Shown here: one piece after another, positions 1 to 7,247 of the stretch
Layout: each line of letters begins with the position of its first letter
How positions within the stretch are numbered: the stretch's first letter is position 1
NCBI RefSeq assembly: GCF_900129585.1
Contig: NZ_FQWF01000012.1
Span: 118,820 to 182,819 of the forward strand
DNA: 64,000 nucleotides
Direction: 5' to 3'
DNA from: Flavobacterium micromati
GTDB taxonomy: Bacteria > Bacteroidota > Bacteroidia > Flavobacteriales > Flavobacteriaceae
Translations under genes and position numbers: made by a program
Notes under the pieces: model-generated
What the model was told of the DNA's origin: nothing
Databases searched by the model: none
Seen by the model: only the letters and a program-made list of their open reading frames with translations

Positions 1-1197
1 AGATTTCTAATAAAAGAAAGCACCGAAATTTTTCCACTTTACAAAAATGGAATTCTGTATGGAGCGATCCAGAAAGGCGAGCATACTTTTTCTGAAAAAG
101 GAGAAAATCAATCTGGAATCGCAAAATTCACCCATTTTTGGCAATTAGAAAATAAAGAATGGAAACTGTCGACATCATTTAGTTTTGATCATAAAGTTTT
201 AGAAATTCAAATTGCTGAAAAATCATTTTTTGATGATAATGCTGCAATTGAGAAATGGATAAAAGAAAACAAAGTGCCTGCACTTGGTCTTGGAATTATT
301 GAAAATGGACTACTCAAACAAATAAAAGTATTTGGCGAAATTGTTAAAGGAGTTTCTGCACCTTACAACACTATTTTTAATGTTGCATCATTAACAAAGC
401 CCGTAACAGCTTTGATTGCCTTACGATTAATTAGTTTAGGCAAATGGAAATTAGACGAACCCGTTTATAAATATTGGACAGATCCTGATATTGCCTCAGA
501 CCCAAGGAACAAGCTGCTTACGACAAGAATTATTTTGAGTCATCAAACAGGTTTTGGAAATTGGCGCTGGATCGATGACAGCAAAAAACTGAAATTCCAG
601 TTTGATCCAGCAACAAGATACCAATATTCGGGCGAGGGAATGGAATATCTAAGAAAGGCTTTGGAAAACAAATTCCAAAAATCTTTGCAACAATTGGCTA
701 ATGAACTTATTTTTCAACCACTTAAAATGTCCGATACTCGCTACGTATGGGACAAAAATGTGGATACAACACGATTAGCTATTGGTTATGACAAAGATGG
801 AAATGCATATAAAACTATTAAGAACGATATGCCAAATGGAGCCGATGACTTACTGACCACAATTGAAGATTACGGCAACTTTTTGATCAGCGTATTGAAC
901 AAAGATGGAATTGAAAAGAAAGTTTATGATGAAATGATAAGCAATCAAGTGGCCAGTGGTAAAGGAAAACATTTTGGATTAGGTTTTGAAATTTATGATT
1001 TGGGTCACAACGAAATTGCACTATCTCACGGTGGTTCGGACAAAGGCGTTCAAACCATTTTTTTTATTTTGCCAAAAACAAAACAAGGACTTCTGATTTT
1101 TACAAACTCAGATACAGGCGTAAATGTTTATAAAAAAATATTGAAACATTATTTAGGCGATAAAGGTCAAAAAATAATTGATATTGAAACAAAATAG
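1..1197 (+). CDS. serine hydrolase, beta-lactamase/PBP4*-like (5' partial)
   Basis: The reading frame is already open at base 1, so the gene starts outside the window; 398 codons are visible. Roughly the first 90 visible residues look like a small accessory domain, and the rest is a class C beta-lactamase-like serine hydrolase domain. The nucleophile motif SLTK (SxxK) lies at about visible residue 130, a YSG motif follows in place of YxN, and HGGSDKG near the end matches the third active-site box. Such proteins hydrolyse peptides or esters and are often exported; the N-terminus that would show a signal peptide is missing here. The substrate cannot be told. No antibiotic-resistance role is implied by the sequence. 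Confidence 0.85.
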   Translation, partial: RFLIKESTEIFPLYKNGILYGAIQKGEHTFSEKGENQSGIAKFTHFWQLENKEWKLSTSFSFDHKVLEIQIAEKSFFDDNAAIEKWIKENKVPALGLGIIENGLLKQIKVFGEIVKGVSAPYNTIFNVASLTKPVTALIALRLISLGKWKLDEPVYKYWTDPDIASDPRNKLLTTRIILSHQTGFGNWRWIDDSKKLKFQFDPATRYQYSGEGMEYLRKALENKFQKSLQQLANELIFQPLKMSDTRYVWDKNVDTTRLAIGYDKDGNAYKTIKNDMPNGADDLLTTIEDYGNFLISVLNKDGIEKKVYDEMISNQVASGKGKHFGLGFEIYDLGHNEIALSHGGSDKGVQTIFFILPKTKQGLLIFTNSDTGVNVYKKILKHYLGDKGQKIIDIETK

Positions 1198-1284
1198 AGG
1201 CTTTGACTTGGGATTCCCCATACCGCTTTTTAGCGAGCTAGAATTTCAAAAATTAAGCCGCTTTATATCATTGCTCCTTTTTTA

Positions 1285-1494
1285 GTGGGCAAATTTACAA
1301 GTGATTCCATTGCCTTGCACTTAGGGAAATTTGCATCCGAAAATCAACAAAACATTATCGATAACATTTTTTCGTGGCAATCCGTTGCTAGTTTTATTTT
1401 GGCACTAGTAATGCTGTTTTGTTTGTTTTTTATCGATTGGCGCACCTTAATCCAAACGAGAAAATTGGCATTTGATTTTAAAATCTTTAATTAA
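1285..1494 (+). pseudogene. membrane protein C-terminal remnant
   Basis: An open stretch of about 87 codons runs from 1234 to 1494 without an ATG at a sensible place; 1285 is a GTG. The product has one clear membrane segment (about WQSVASFILALVMLFCLFFI) and a basic tail, which looks like the last helix of a multi-spanning carrier. With no start and no upstream part, it is best read as the tail of a lost transporter gene. A real short membrane protein cannot be excluded. Confidence 0.3.
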
Positions 1495-1672
1495 GGTCTG
1501 TATGTTTGTTTAACTAAGAATTTGTTCTTTTTATATTTTCAAATAGAAAACAGGCGAATGCTTTAGGTAATTCTATTTCGTCGATATCCAAGTTTGCATG
1601 TTAGAGCATTAAAAGTTTAGATCGTACAATATTTATCATTCTCATACAAAACTCTGCTTTCCGACCTTAAAA

Positions 1673-1702
1673 AAAGCGCAAAGTCAGAGACAGTTGCGCT
1701 TT
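1673..1702 (-). terminator. intrinsic terminator of the porin-like gene
   Basis: A 9-bp stem AAAGCGCAA/TTGCGCTTT with a 12-base loop is preceded on the plus strand by an A run, which is a U run for a minus-strand transcript. It sits 25 bases past the stop of the outer-membrane gene. Confidence 0.7.
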
Positions 1703-1727
1703 ACTATTATTTTGAGAATTCGTTATA

Positions 1728-2324
1728 TTATTTTCCCCATTTTCCACCACCTATGTAAAAACCTAAATGAATACCCAAATAGCTATTTGCGATAGTACCT
1801 ACTTCAGCACCAGAAATGTTTTGCAAAGTAGATTTAGGTACTAAATTATATTCTAGACCCATTCTGAATTTTCCATATTCAAATCCGCCTCGTACCAAAC
1901 CTCCAAATTTACCGCTAGCATCTAAACCAACAGTATCATTTGAAGATTGAACGTTGTCAAATTCAACATTTGCTATCGAATAAAATCCTGCTCCTCCTCC
2001 AATGTATGGAACAAAAGAACTGCCCGATTTATTAAAATAGTAGTCATAGGTACCAACATAAGATCCGTTTGCCGAAATTTTTGCACTTGTAGATTCTCCC
2101 TGAGTGTTAATATCACGAACCATCGCAGCAGCTCCAATTCTTAAACCAACATTCATATTGTCTTTTATGTTGTATTTAGGCTCGATCGAGAATAAAATAC
2201 CTCCGCCACCATTACTAGGAACTGTATATCCTAAGTCTAATCCAACTCTAAATTTGCCTTCTACTTGAGAATGACCATTTGCAAAAGCCAATACAGCAAT
2301 CGCTGCTAAAATAATTTTTTTCAT
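1728..2324 (-). CDS. outer membrane beta-barrel (porin-like) protein
   Basis: 198 residues with a classical signal peptide (MKKIILAAIAVLAFANGHSQ) followed by alternating hydrophobic, Gly- and aromatic-rich strands ending in a hydrophobic segment, as in small OmpA/OmpW-sized beta-barrels annotated as outer membrane or porin family proteins in Flavobacterium. It is presumably inserted in the outer membrane; the ligand is unknown. It stands alone, with its own promoter-like sequence upstream and a terminator downstream. No periplasmic domain is visible. Confidence 0.75.
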   Translation of the reverse strand: MKKIILAAIAVLAFANGHSQVEGKFRVGLDLGYTVPSNGGGGILFSIEPKYNIKDNMNVGLRIGAAAMVRDINTQGESTSAKISANGSYVGTYDYYFNKSGSSFVPYIGGGAGFYSIANVEFDNVQSSNDTVGLDASGKFGGLVRGGFEYGKFRMGLEYNLVPKSTLQNISGAEVGTIANSYLGIHLGFYIGGGKWGK

Positions 2325-2349
2325 GAAATTTCTTTTAAAATTTAAGCTG

Positions 2350-2380
2350 TAAACATAAATATTTATTTTATATAGAACAA
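2350..2380 (-). promoter_or_regulatory. Bacteroidota-type promoter for the porin-like gene
   Basis: Read on the minus strand there is TTG (2378-2380), a 20-base spacer and TATGTTTA (2350-2357), close to the flavobacterial TTG-N17-23-TAnnTTTG consensus except for the last base. It lies about 25 bases before the start codon. Confidence 0.45.
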
Positions 2381-2655
2381 TAGAAAAAAATAAATTAAGT
2401 AAGCTTTTTAAGTAATATTTTCTGACAAAGTCTTTATTCGCGTTACTAGAATTTGCGTTCAGAAGATCACAATTACAACGGGCGAAAACTATACTATTTA
2501 AAATGGCATTTTCTTGTCAGTTCGCGATAAACTCAAGCTAAACAGAAGAGAAAAATAATGATTGCACGAAATGCCAAAAATTACCAATTGCATTCTACGA
2601 TCTAAATATTATATGTCTTAGTTATTTATCGTACATTACACTTAAAAGTAAGACC

Positions 2656-3258
2656 ATGAAAATAGTATACATAATTCTCGGAATTGCCGCAATAGCCTTC
2701 ATTGGCGTGCAAATTTTCTTTATGAACGGCCAAAGAAATATTGAAACTTATCCTTACAAAGTCGATAAAAAATATAAGGATTTCGAAATAAGAAGCTATG
2801 AAGCCACCTTGTTTACGTCTGTTAATATGTCGGGAAATAAATATAAGGAATCTTCAAGTAAAGGTTTTTCAGTGTTGGCCGGGTATATTTTTGGTGGAAA
2901 TAAAAAAAATGAAAAAATAGCAATGACCTCGCCAGTGGCAATGTCACTAGGGGATTCGACCACTATGATGTTCATGGTTCCAAAGAAATTCAATAAAGAA
3001 ACGCTACCTCAGCCTAACGAATCCCAAATTAAATTTCGTGAGGAACCAGCAAAAACAGTTGCTGCAATCAGTTTTAGCGGCTGGGCAAACGATGAAAAGA
3101 TTGAAAAGTTTAAGCAGCAATTAATTACAGCGTTAAATGCCGAGGGCATAAAGTTTTCAAACCGCTTTTACTTTTTAGGTTACAATGCTCCTTTCGAAGT
3201 TTTCAACCGCAAAAATGAAATTATCGTGGAGCTGGAAAATGAGTTGGTCAAAAAGTAA
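2656..3258 (+). CDS. SOUL-family heme-binding protein
   Basis: 200 residues. The first about 22 are a hydrophobic signal anchor, then comes a SOUL/HBP-like domain: the opening YKVDKKYKDFEIRSYE, a central GGNKKNEKIAMTSPVAMS segment and FRFYFLGYNAPFE-like ending are typical of the family. SOUL proteins bind heme or porphyrin; the role in Bacteroidota is not settled. The gene is alone between a divergent porin-like gene and the RHS island. The 331-base gap before it (2325-2655) shows only the promoter of the divergent gene. Confidence 0.85.
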   Translation: MKIVYIILGIAAIAFIGVQIFFMNGQRNIETYPYKVDKKYKDFEIRSYEATLFTSVNMSGNKYKESSSKGFSVLAGYIFGGNKKNEKIAMTSPVAMSLGDSTTMMFMVPKKFNKETLPQPNESQIKFREEPAKTVAAISFSGWANDEKIEKFKQQLITALNAEGIKFSNRFYFLGYNAPFEVFNRKNEIIVELENELVKK

Positions 3259-3389
3259 AAATTATAAACTCATAATAAAACCATTTAAAAAATAGGAGAG
3301 GAGATTGCATCCCCGTTTTAAATATTTTAAAAATCACTTTCACTTCTAAAAATCCGTTCATTCAAAATCATTTCGGTTTTAAAAGTTTT

Positions 3390-3505
3390 TTTAGGAGCTC
3401 GATCCAGCTATCCGCTATATCTTTTTTATCCCGAACATTTTTCAGAATCCTGAAAAATGTTCAGGATAAAAAAGGATGCCGCTGCTATCTGGGCTAAGGC
3501 ATCTG
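3390..3505. repeat. palindromic repeat element, copy 1
   Basis: A very strong hairpin lies at 3422-3473: a stem of about 24 bp built around GAACATTTTTCAG/CTGAAAAATGTTC, one mismatch, 4-base loop. It is framed by CGCTATATCTTTT on the left and AAAAGGATGCCGCTGCTAT on the right. The same frame with a different hairpin core occurs at 57570-57690, which marks it as a dispersed element and not just a terminator of the SOUL gene. Confidence 0.6.
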
Positions 3506-3555
3506 TTATTACAAGAATATTTTTTTTAGAAACATTATTAATTTCAGCAATTAAA

Positions 3556-3631
3556 GGCTATGTACTCCACATGCTGACTAATGCTTCCATTGCGGGTGAT
3601 AATATACAAAGTACTACTTAAATGATCAGGC
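3556..3631 (-). pseudogene. RHS core fossil (DHLGSTSYIS...HVEYIAFG segment)
   Basis: About 75 bases closely match 6235-6315 in the next module, from 'GCTATGTACTCCACATGCTG' to 'AAATGATCAGG'. On the minus strand they encode a broken copy of the RHS core stretch around DHLGST and SISQHVEYIAF. Neither side continues the reading frame. It is the remains of a fifth RHS module. Confidence 0.75.
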
Positions 3632-3656
3632 TTTTTCTTAGTAGTATAAAACACAA

Positions 3657-3690
3657 AAACCAAACACTTTGCTCGGTTTTTTTATACTTA
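3657..3690. terminator. degenerate terminator-like hairpin at module end
   Basis: AAAAACC, a long loop containing TTTGCTC, then GGTTTTTTT resembles a worn copy of the perfect terminator at 8972-9002, including the following TATACTTA. It is not strong as it stands. Confidence 0.3.
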
Positions 3691-3704
3691 TTTCTCTTTC
3701 TTAC

Positions 3705-3724
3705 TTGCTCAACTTTGTGGGCAC
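3705..3724. repeat. module-boundary repeat, copy 1
   Basis: The 20-base word TTGCTCAACTTTGTGGGCAC is identical at 6885-6904, and both copies are followed at a similar distance by GCGCTAGC. Both lie just after a terminator-like hairpin and next to an RHS module. Confidence 0.6.
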
Positions 3725-3777
3725 AGATTGCAAATCTGCGCTAGCGTTGTCGACATATCCGAGCGGTCTGGGATCTG

Positions 3778-4218
3778 CTATCGTTTTTTATTTTTTATTT
3801 TATTAATAAAATCATCTTCAAATATTTTTATTTTATCACGATATTTATCTCTGTTATCATAAGAAATATCAGTTCTTTTTAAATTAGAATCTAAAATTCC
3901 AACTAGTTCAATCCATGCTCCGTCATATTTTTTAGATTGATTTTCATTTAAATTAGTTGTAAAAAAATAATTATATGAATCTTTTCCTAAAGTTACATAT
4001 CTGGTCTGATCGGCAGTGACTGTGCTTTTTTTTAAATTAATGTGGTTTAACATCTCTCTATCTACTCTTTTTTCTAATTCATTATAAGACATTGAAAACG
4101 TATAGGATTCAATCGGATTAGGCTCTTTTGTGAAAAAATATATAAAAGTAAGGTACGAAACTATTATAAAAAAGATTGGTGCAATAATTATTAATAATAC
4201 TTTATATTTTGTGCTCAT
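3778..4218 (-). CDS. membrane-anchored protein, candidate immunity protein for the PLA2-like tip
   Basis: 146 residues not recognised as a known family. Residues about 7-29 form one membrane segment with a short basic N-terminus, so the remaining polar domain probably faces the periplasm. It starts 66 bases after the end of the phospholipase-like RHS tip on the same strand, the usual place of an immunity gene. A periplasm-facing anchored protein would suit protection against a toxin that attacks membrane lipids. The immunity role is inferred from position and topology only. Confidence 0.5.
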   Translation of the reverse strand: MSTKYKVLLIIIAPIFFIIVSYLTFIYFFTKEPNPIESYTFSMSYNELEKRVDREMLNHINLKKSTVTADQTRYVTLGKDSYNYFFTTNLNENQSKKYDGAWIELVGILDSNLKRTDISYDNRDKYRDKIKIFEDDFINKIKNKKR

Positions 4219-4284
4219 AAAAACATGTTTAACATTTTAATTAAAAAAAAAATTATCTCTAAAAAAGAGGAAAAAGACACTTTA

Positions 4285-4725
4285 TTACCATACGACAGGG
4301 TTCATTAAAGATTTTTTAGCATTTTCATTTGTCATTTTTATATTTTCTTTTGCTTTTTTAGCTTGTTCAGTAGCGTAAATCCTTGCCTGTTTTTCTTTTA
4401 CTATTGGTTCAAATGCTTTAATAATTGCATCTGCGCGAACAGCCGTAACTAAAGAAACTTCTTCTCCAGTTTTGACATCTATGCCTCCATTAATAGACTT
4501 TTTTGCTACTTTTTTTGAATCTGACAATAACTTTATGTCCGCTGGTAAAGTCTTTAAATCTAAAAGTGCACCTTCAACACCAGCTGCTTCTAATTTATCA
4601 TAAGAAACATCATGATTAAATGCGGCTAGATCTACTTCATCTACTGGTTCTACACCACTTTCTCTTTGTTTTATTGCTGTTAATTTAGAGACTGATGGGC
4701 CAATATAATTACTCTTAAACCAAGA
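4285..4725 (-). pseudogene. RHS tip, parvovirus-type phospholipase A2-like domain (cut off by TAG)
   Basis: 147 codons run in the same frame as the RHS fragment before them, separated only by a TAG at 4726-4728. The segment just after the stop holds WFKSNYIGP, then PVDEVDLAAFNHDVSYD (codons about 4600-4645). The Y-[IL]-G-P calcium-loop-like motif, a D some residues later and the HDxxYD catalytic motif are the pattern of the parvovirus VP1/Phospholip_A2_4 family. The rest is helical and Lys-rich and ends in MNPVVW. A TTG at 4527 could start only a piece without the HD motif. If the TAG were a sense codon, this would be a complete lipolytic toxin tip; as read it is inactivated. Confidence 0.6.
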
Positions 4726-5025
4726 CTAACAATCCCCTCCACAATTTGGATATGCCATATATAGAATTGTAGCCTCAATACCCATTCTAACCGTGCCTAA
4801 CAGTGTTCCAGCTACACTCTGTTTGCCATTTGGATCAACATACTTGATGGGATTTTGATAGCAATAATTATAATTTGAAAGGTTACCAGAATTATAAACC
4901 CCTCCATTATGTTGTCCATCAAAATAAAACTCATCTTCAAAAATTGGATTATAAAGAGCCAACGGAGATTTAATTACATATTTCATTATAATAGCCATAA
5001 AATAGGTATATAAAAATGCCCACAA
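4726..5025 (-). pseudogene. orphan RHS C-terminal module, core end and hinge
   Basis: The RHS part starts at PLALYNP (about 4965) and runs through DGQHNGG, NYNYCYQNPI and YVDPNGKQ, the conserved end of the RHS core, then into a tip of about 30 residues ending NCGGDC before TAG. The same core end occurs in the module at 7247-8845. The part of the frame before 4965 is the tail of the neighbouring membrane-protein gene in another frame, so this module has no start codon or promoter of its own. The join to the preceding gene is only a few bases long, which suggests a recombination junction. Confidence 0.65.
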
Positions 5026-5269
5026 ATAAAAGTGTGAAAATTAAAACATTTATAGCTATACTTTTAAAAGCACATTTAAACAAAAATTTGAGAAACAGAA
5101 TATCTATTAAAATAAAAAAAACATACTCAATTATTAAAGTATCCAAAAAAACATATAGTTGTTGTTTTATCTCATCACAATTTACTTTTGGAGATGTCCC
5201 AATTAAAATTACTTGAAGTGATAAACTTATCAAAAACAAAACAATTGTCAATATTATCTTTTTTCTCAT
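4970..5269 (-). CDS. small three-span membrane protein, candidate immunity protein
   Basis: 99 residues, strongly hydrophobic, with about three membrane segments (residues 5-24, 42-62 and 70-92). Its ATG overlaps the stop of the preceding RHS tip as TAATG, so it is probably translated by coupling to the toxin. That arrangement and the size are typical of RHS immunity genes. An inner-membrane position would fit a toxin acting on lipids. No family was recognised, and the role is inferred from context. Confidence 0.6.
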   Translation of the reverse strand: MRKKIILTIVLFLISLSLQVILIGTSPKVNCDEIKQQLYVFLDTLIIEYVFFILIDILFLKFLFKCAFKSIAINVLIFTLLFVGIFIYLFYGYYNEICN

Positions 5270-6786
5270 TAGTTAGTTGGATTTTCAATTGGTTTTTTAG
5301 ATGATGTTGGATTACTTGTGCTTTTCGGCAAATCTCCCGCAGGAGCCCAAGATGGATGATGATGCTTCATACTTGATGATCCAATTTCTGTCGAACCTGG
5401 AACGTTATTTCCACCAACGAAATTACTTTCCCAGCCATCTGCCTTCATGAAATAATTAGATTGACTATTTGGATCTGCTCCAACTTTTTTAGCTTGAAAC
5501 GCATCTAAATCTACTGTGAACTCAATAGAAACATTTAATCTTTGTTTTACTTTAGATGGTTCAACGTAATTACCCGCCTTGTTTTTTGATAAACTATTAT
5601 TAAATTTATCAATAATATTATTTTGATCAGTTACATAATCATTTATTGCCGCTGTCATACCTCTAGAGTATGCTGCACCCATGCTTGAAGTTACAACTTT
5701 AATAGATTCTGTGATTTCTCCATTACTTCCACGCTCCAAAGAGTTTACAATATTAGCAGCGTCTTTTTTTCCTTGCGAGTAACCTGAACTATATCTATTC
5801 ACGGGATCCATATTCCAGCTAACTCTTGACATTCCTCCCGTTTTTCCTGTCCAATCAGATGATCCATCGTAAAAGCGAGCATTATAATCCCCAATTGCTT
5901 TTTGTGCTGACAGAATCCAATCTTGTCCCCAATGTTTTGCAGTTCCTCCGTCAGAAGCTCCTGTTCCTCTACCCCACATACCATTAATAAAAAGAACAAG
6001 TCTTCCATCAGGATCTATAGCATTAATTGGATTATTGGCACAATAAGTATAAACTCCAATGTTCGGATATTTCTCCGCCAAGGGATCAACAGTCAACCAC
6101 AAACTAGTCTTCATATCCAAATACCTAGCCCCATAATAGCTAAGATTTGTTTCGCGGTCGAGTTCCTTTCCATTAAACAAGTACGGCGAAGAAAACGAGC
6201 TAGAATGCTCCTCAAACAAAACCTCTCCAAAAGCTATGTACTCCACATGCTGGCTTATGCTTCCTGAGCGAGTGCTAATATACGAAGTACTGCCTAAATG
6301 ATCAGGATGAAAATAAAAAATATCATTCTCCCGCAAACCTATGCTTGTAAAGCCCTCAGCTGCTTGCACGGTTTCTGGGTTTAGCGGTGGACCAAACTGC
6401 ACCAGCGGTCCCGGCACACCACCTGGTTTGTTGAAAATAGGATTTCGTGGCCAGCCCTCAGGAGGCTCCTGATTTTCTTCAACGGGTTGTAGTACTTCAC
6501 TCGGGTAAGGATCGCCTGTATACTCAGGTGTGGCGTAAATACCCTGTTGCGTGGGAGGTCCTGGAGGAACGCCCAAGCTTTTTACATAATTATCCAGCGC
6601 TTGTTGTTGCTCGGCAGTGAGTTGGCTATAATTTACACCACCTGCCGTGATTTTTAACGGTTGGGCAAATGCGCCATTGCCTAGTTTACTCAAAATGCGT
6701 CCTGCACCTTCAAAATAATGCTTGGTAAACTTGCCTTTGCTGATTACAAAATAAGAAGATGACAAACAAACCATCTTTAAACTCAT
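5269..6786 (-). CDS. RHS core C-terminal module with alpha/beta-hydrolase-like tip
   Basis: The RHS homology starts abruptly at YFVISKGK (about 6750); the few residues before it are unrelated. An ATG at 6786 is the likely start, with a TTG two codons earlier. The protein then runs through the Pro-rich linker, FHPDHLGSTSYIS, NGKELDRETNLSYYGARYLD and the hinge AIDPDGR. The tip of about 240 residues starts LVLFINGMWG (oxyanion-loop-like) and holds VVTSSMGAAYSRG, which fits the Sm-x-Ser-x-Sm nucleophile elbow of alpha/beta hydrolases with the usual GHSMG changed to TSSMG. A HHH cluster near the end could supply the His. It is probably a lipase- or esterase-type toxin. The 5' truncation removes all secretion and shell parts, so it may be a silent donor cassette. 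Confidence 0.7.
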   Translation of the reverse strand: MSLKMVCLSSSYFVISKGKFTKHYFEGAGRILSKLGNGAFAQPLKITAGGVNYSQLTAEQQQALDNYVKSLGVPPGPPTQQGIYATPEYTGDPYPSEVLQPVEENQEPPEGWPRNPIFNKPGGVPGPLVQFGPPLNPETVQAAEGFTSIGLRENDIFYFHPDHLGSTSYISTRSGSISQHVEYIAFGEVLFEEHSSSFSSPYLFNGKELDRETNLSYYGARYLDMKTSLWLTVDPLAEKYPNIGVYTYCANNPINAIDPDGRLVLFINGMWGRGTGASDGGTAKHWGQDWILSAQKAIGDYNARFYDGSSDWTGKTGGMSRVSWNMDPVNRYSSGYSQGKKDAANIVNSLERGSNGEITESIKVVTSSMGAAYSRGMTAAINDYVTDQNNIIDKFNNSLSKNKAGNYVEPSKVKQRLNVSIEFTVDLDAFQAKKVGADPNSQSNYFMKADGWESNFVGGNNVPGSTEIGSSSMKHHHPSWAPAGDLPKSTSNPTSSKKPIENPTN

Positions 6787-6840
6787 TGACAAAATTTAAA
6801 TTCTTTTTCTAAAAATTTGGCAACGCTATAAAATATAAAA

Positions 6841-6862
6841 AAACGAGCAACTACGCTCGTTT
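6841..6862. terminator. terminator hairpin between RHS modules
   Basis: AAACGAGC/GCTCGTTT with a 6-base loop, an A run on one side and a T run on the other, so it could stop transcription in both directions. It lies between the immunity gene ending at 6993 and the module starting at 6786. Confidence 0.65.
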
Positions 6863-6884
6863 TTTTTATTTTGACTTGTTTTGT

Positions 6885-6904
6885 TTGCTCAACTTTGTGG
6901 GCAC
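6885..6904. repeat. module-boundary repeat, copy 2
   Basis: Identical 20-base word to 3705-3724, again beside a terminator and followed by GCGCTAGC. Confidence 0.6.
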
Positions 6905-6992
6905 GAGCCAGAGGCATCGCGCTAGCCCAGTAATACCTAATGCTCGCGACGGCGGGGGACCTCCAAAAGTATTTGCATCTGGATTTTCTTTT

Positions 6993-7247
6993 CTATGGAA
7001 ATTCAGGTCCCCGGAAGATAGTTAATTTCAAAGTAAATAATATTATAGTTAAAGTGATGAGCAGAAATAACATATTTACTTTTATACTGCATCTAAAAAA
7101 GATTATCACAATTACAAATGTTATTAAAGTCAAAGCAATCAAGTAAAATAAATCACCAAGCCCATGACCAAAAGTAAAAGATGCTGTAAGGACACCTATG
7201 CTTACAGCAAAATACCAAAATATATATAATAAGAACATTTTTTTCAT
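6993..7247 (-). CDS. small three-span membrane protein, candidate immunity protein
   Basis: 84 residues with three hydrophobic segments (about 4-22, 30-50 and 57-76) and a basic N-terminus. Its ATG overlaps the stop codon of the lipase-like RHS tip as TAATG, the same arrangement as at 5269. Size, topology and coupling point to the immunity partner of that toxin. The sequence is not clearly related to the 99-residue protein at 4970-5269, so the pairs are probably specific. Confidence 0.6.
   Translation of the reverse strand: MKKMFLLYIFWYFAVSIGVLTASFTFGHGLGDLFYLIALTLITFVIVIIFFRCSIKVNMLFLLITLTIILFTLKLTIFRGPEFP

Noticed and set aside
4285..4527. Independent 80-residue gene from a TTG at 4527
   Set aside because: The frame continues upstream to the TAG with a phospholipase-like motif, so it is the tail of an RHS tip.
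4970..5269. Continuation of the orphan RHS module upstream of 4965 as part of the RHS protein
   Set aside because: That part of the frame is the other reading frame of a membrane-protein gene whose ATG overlaps the previous stop, so it was assigned to that gene.
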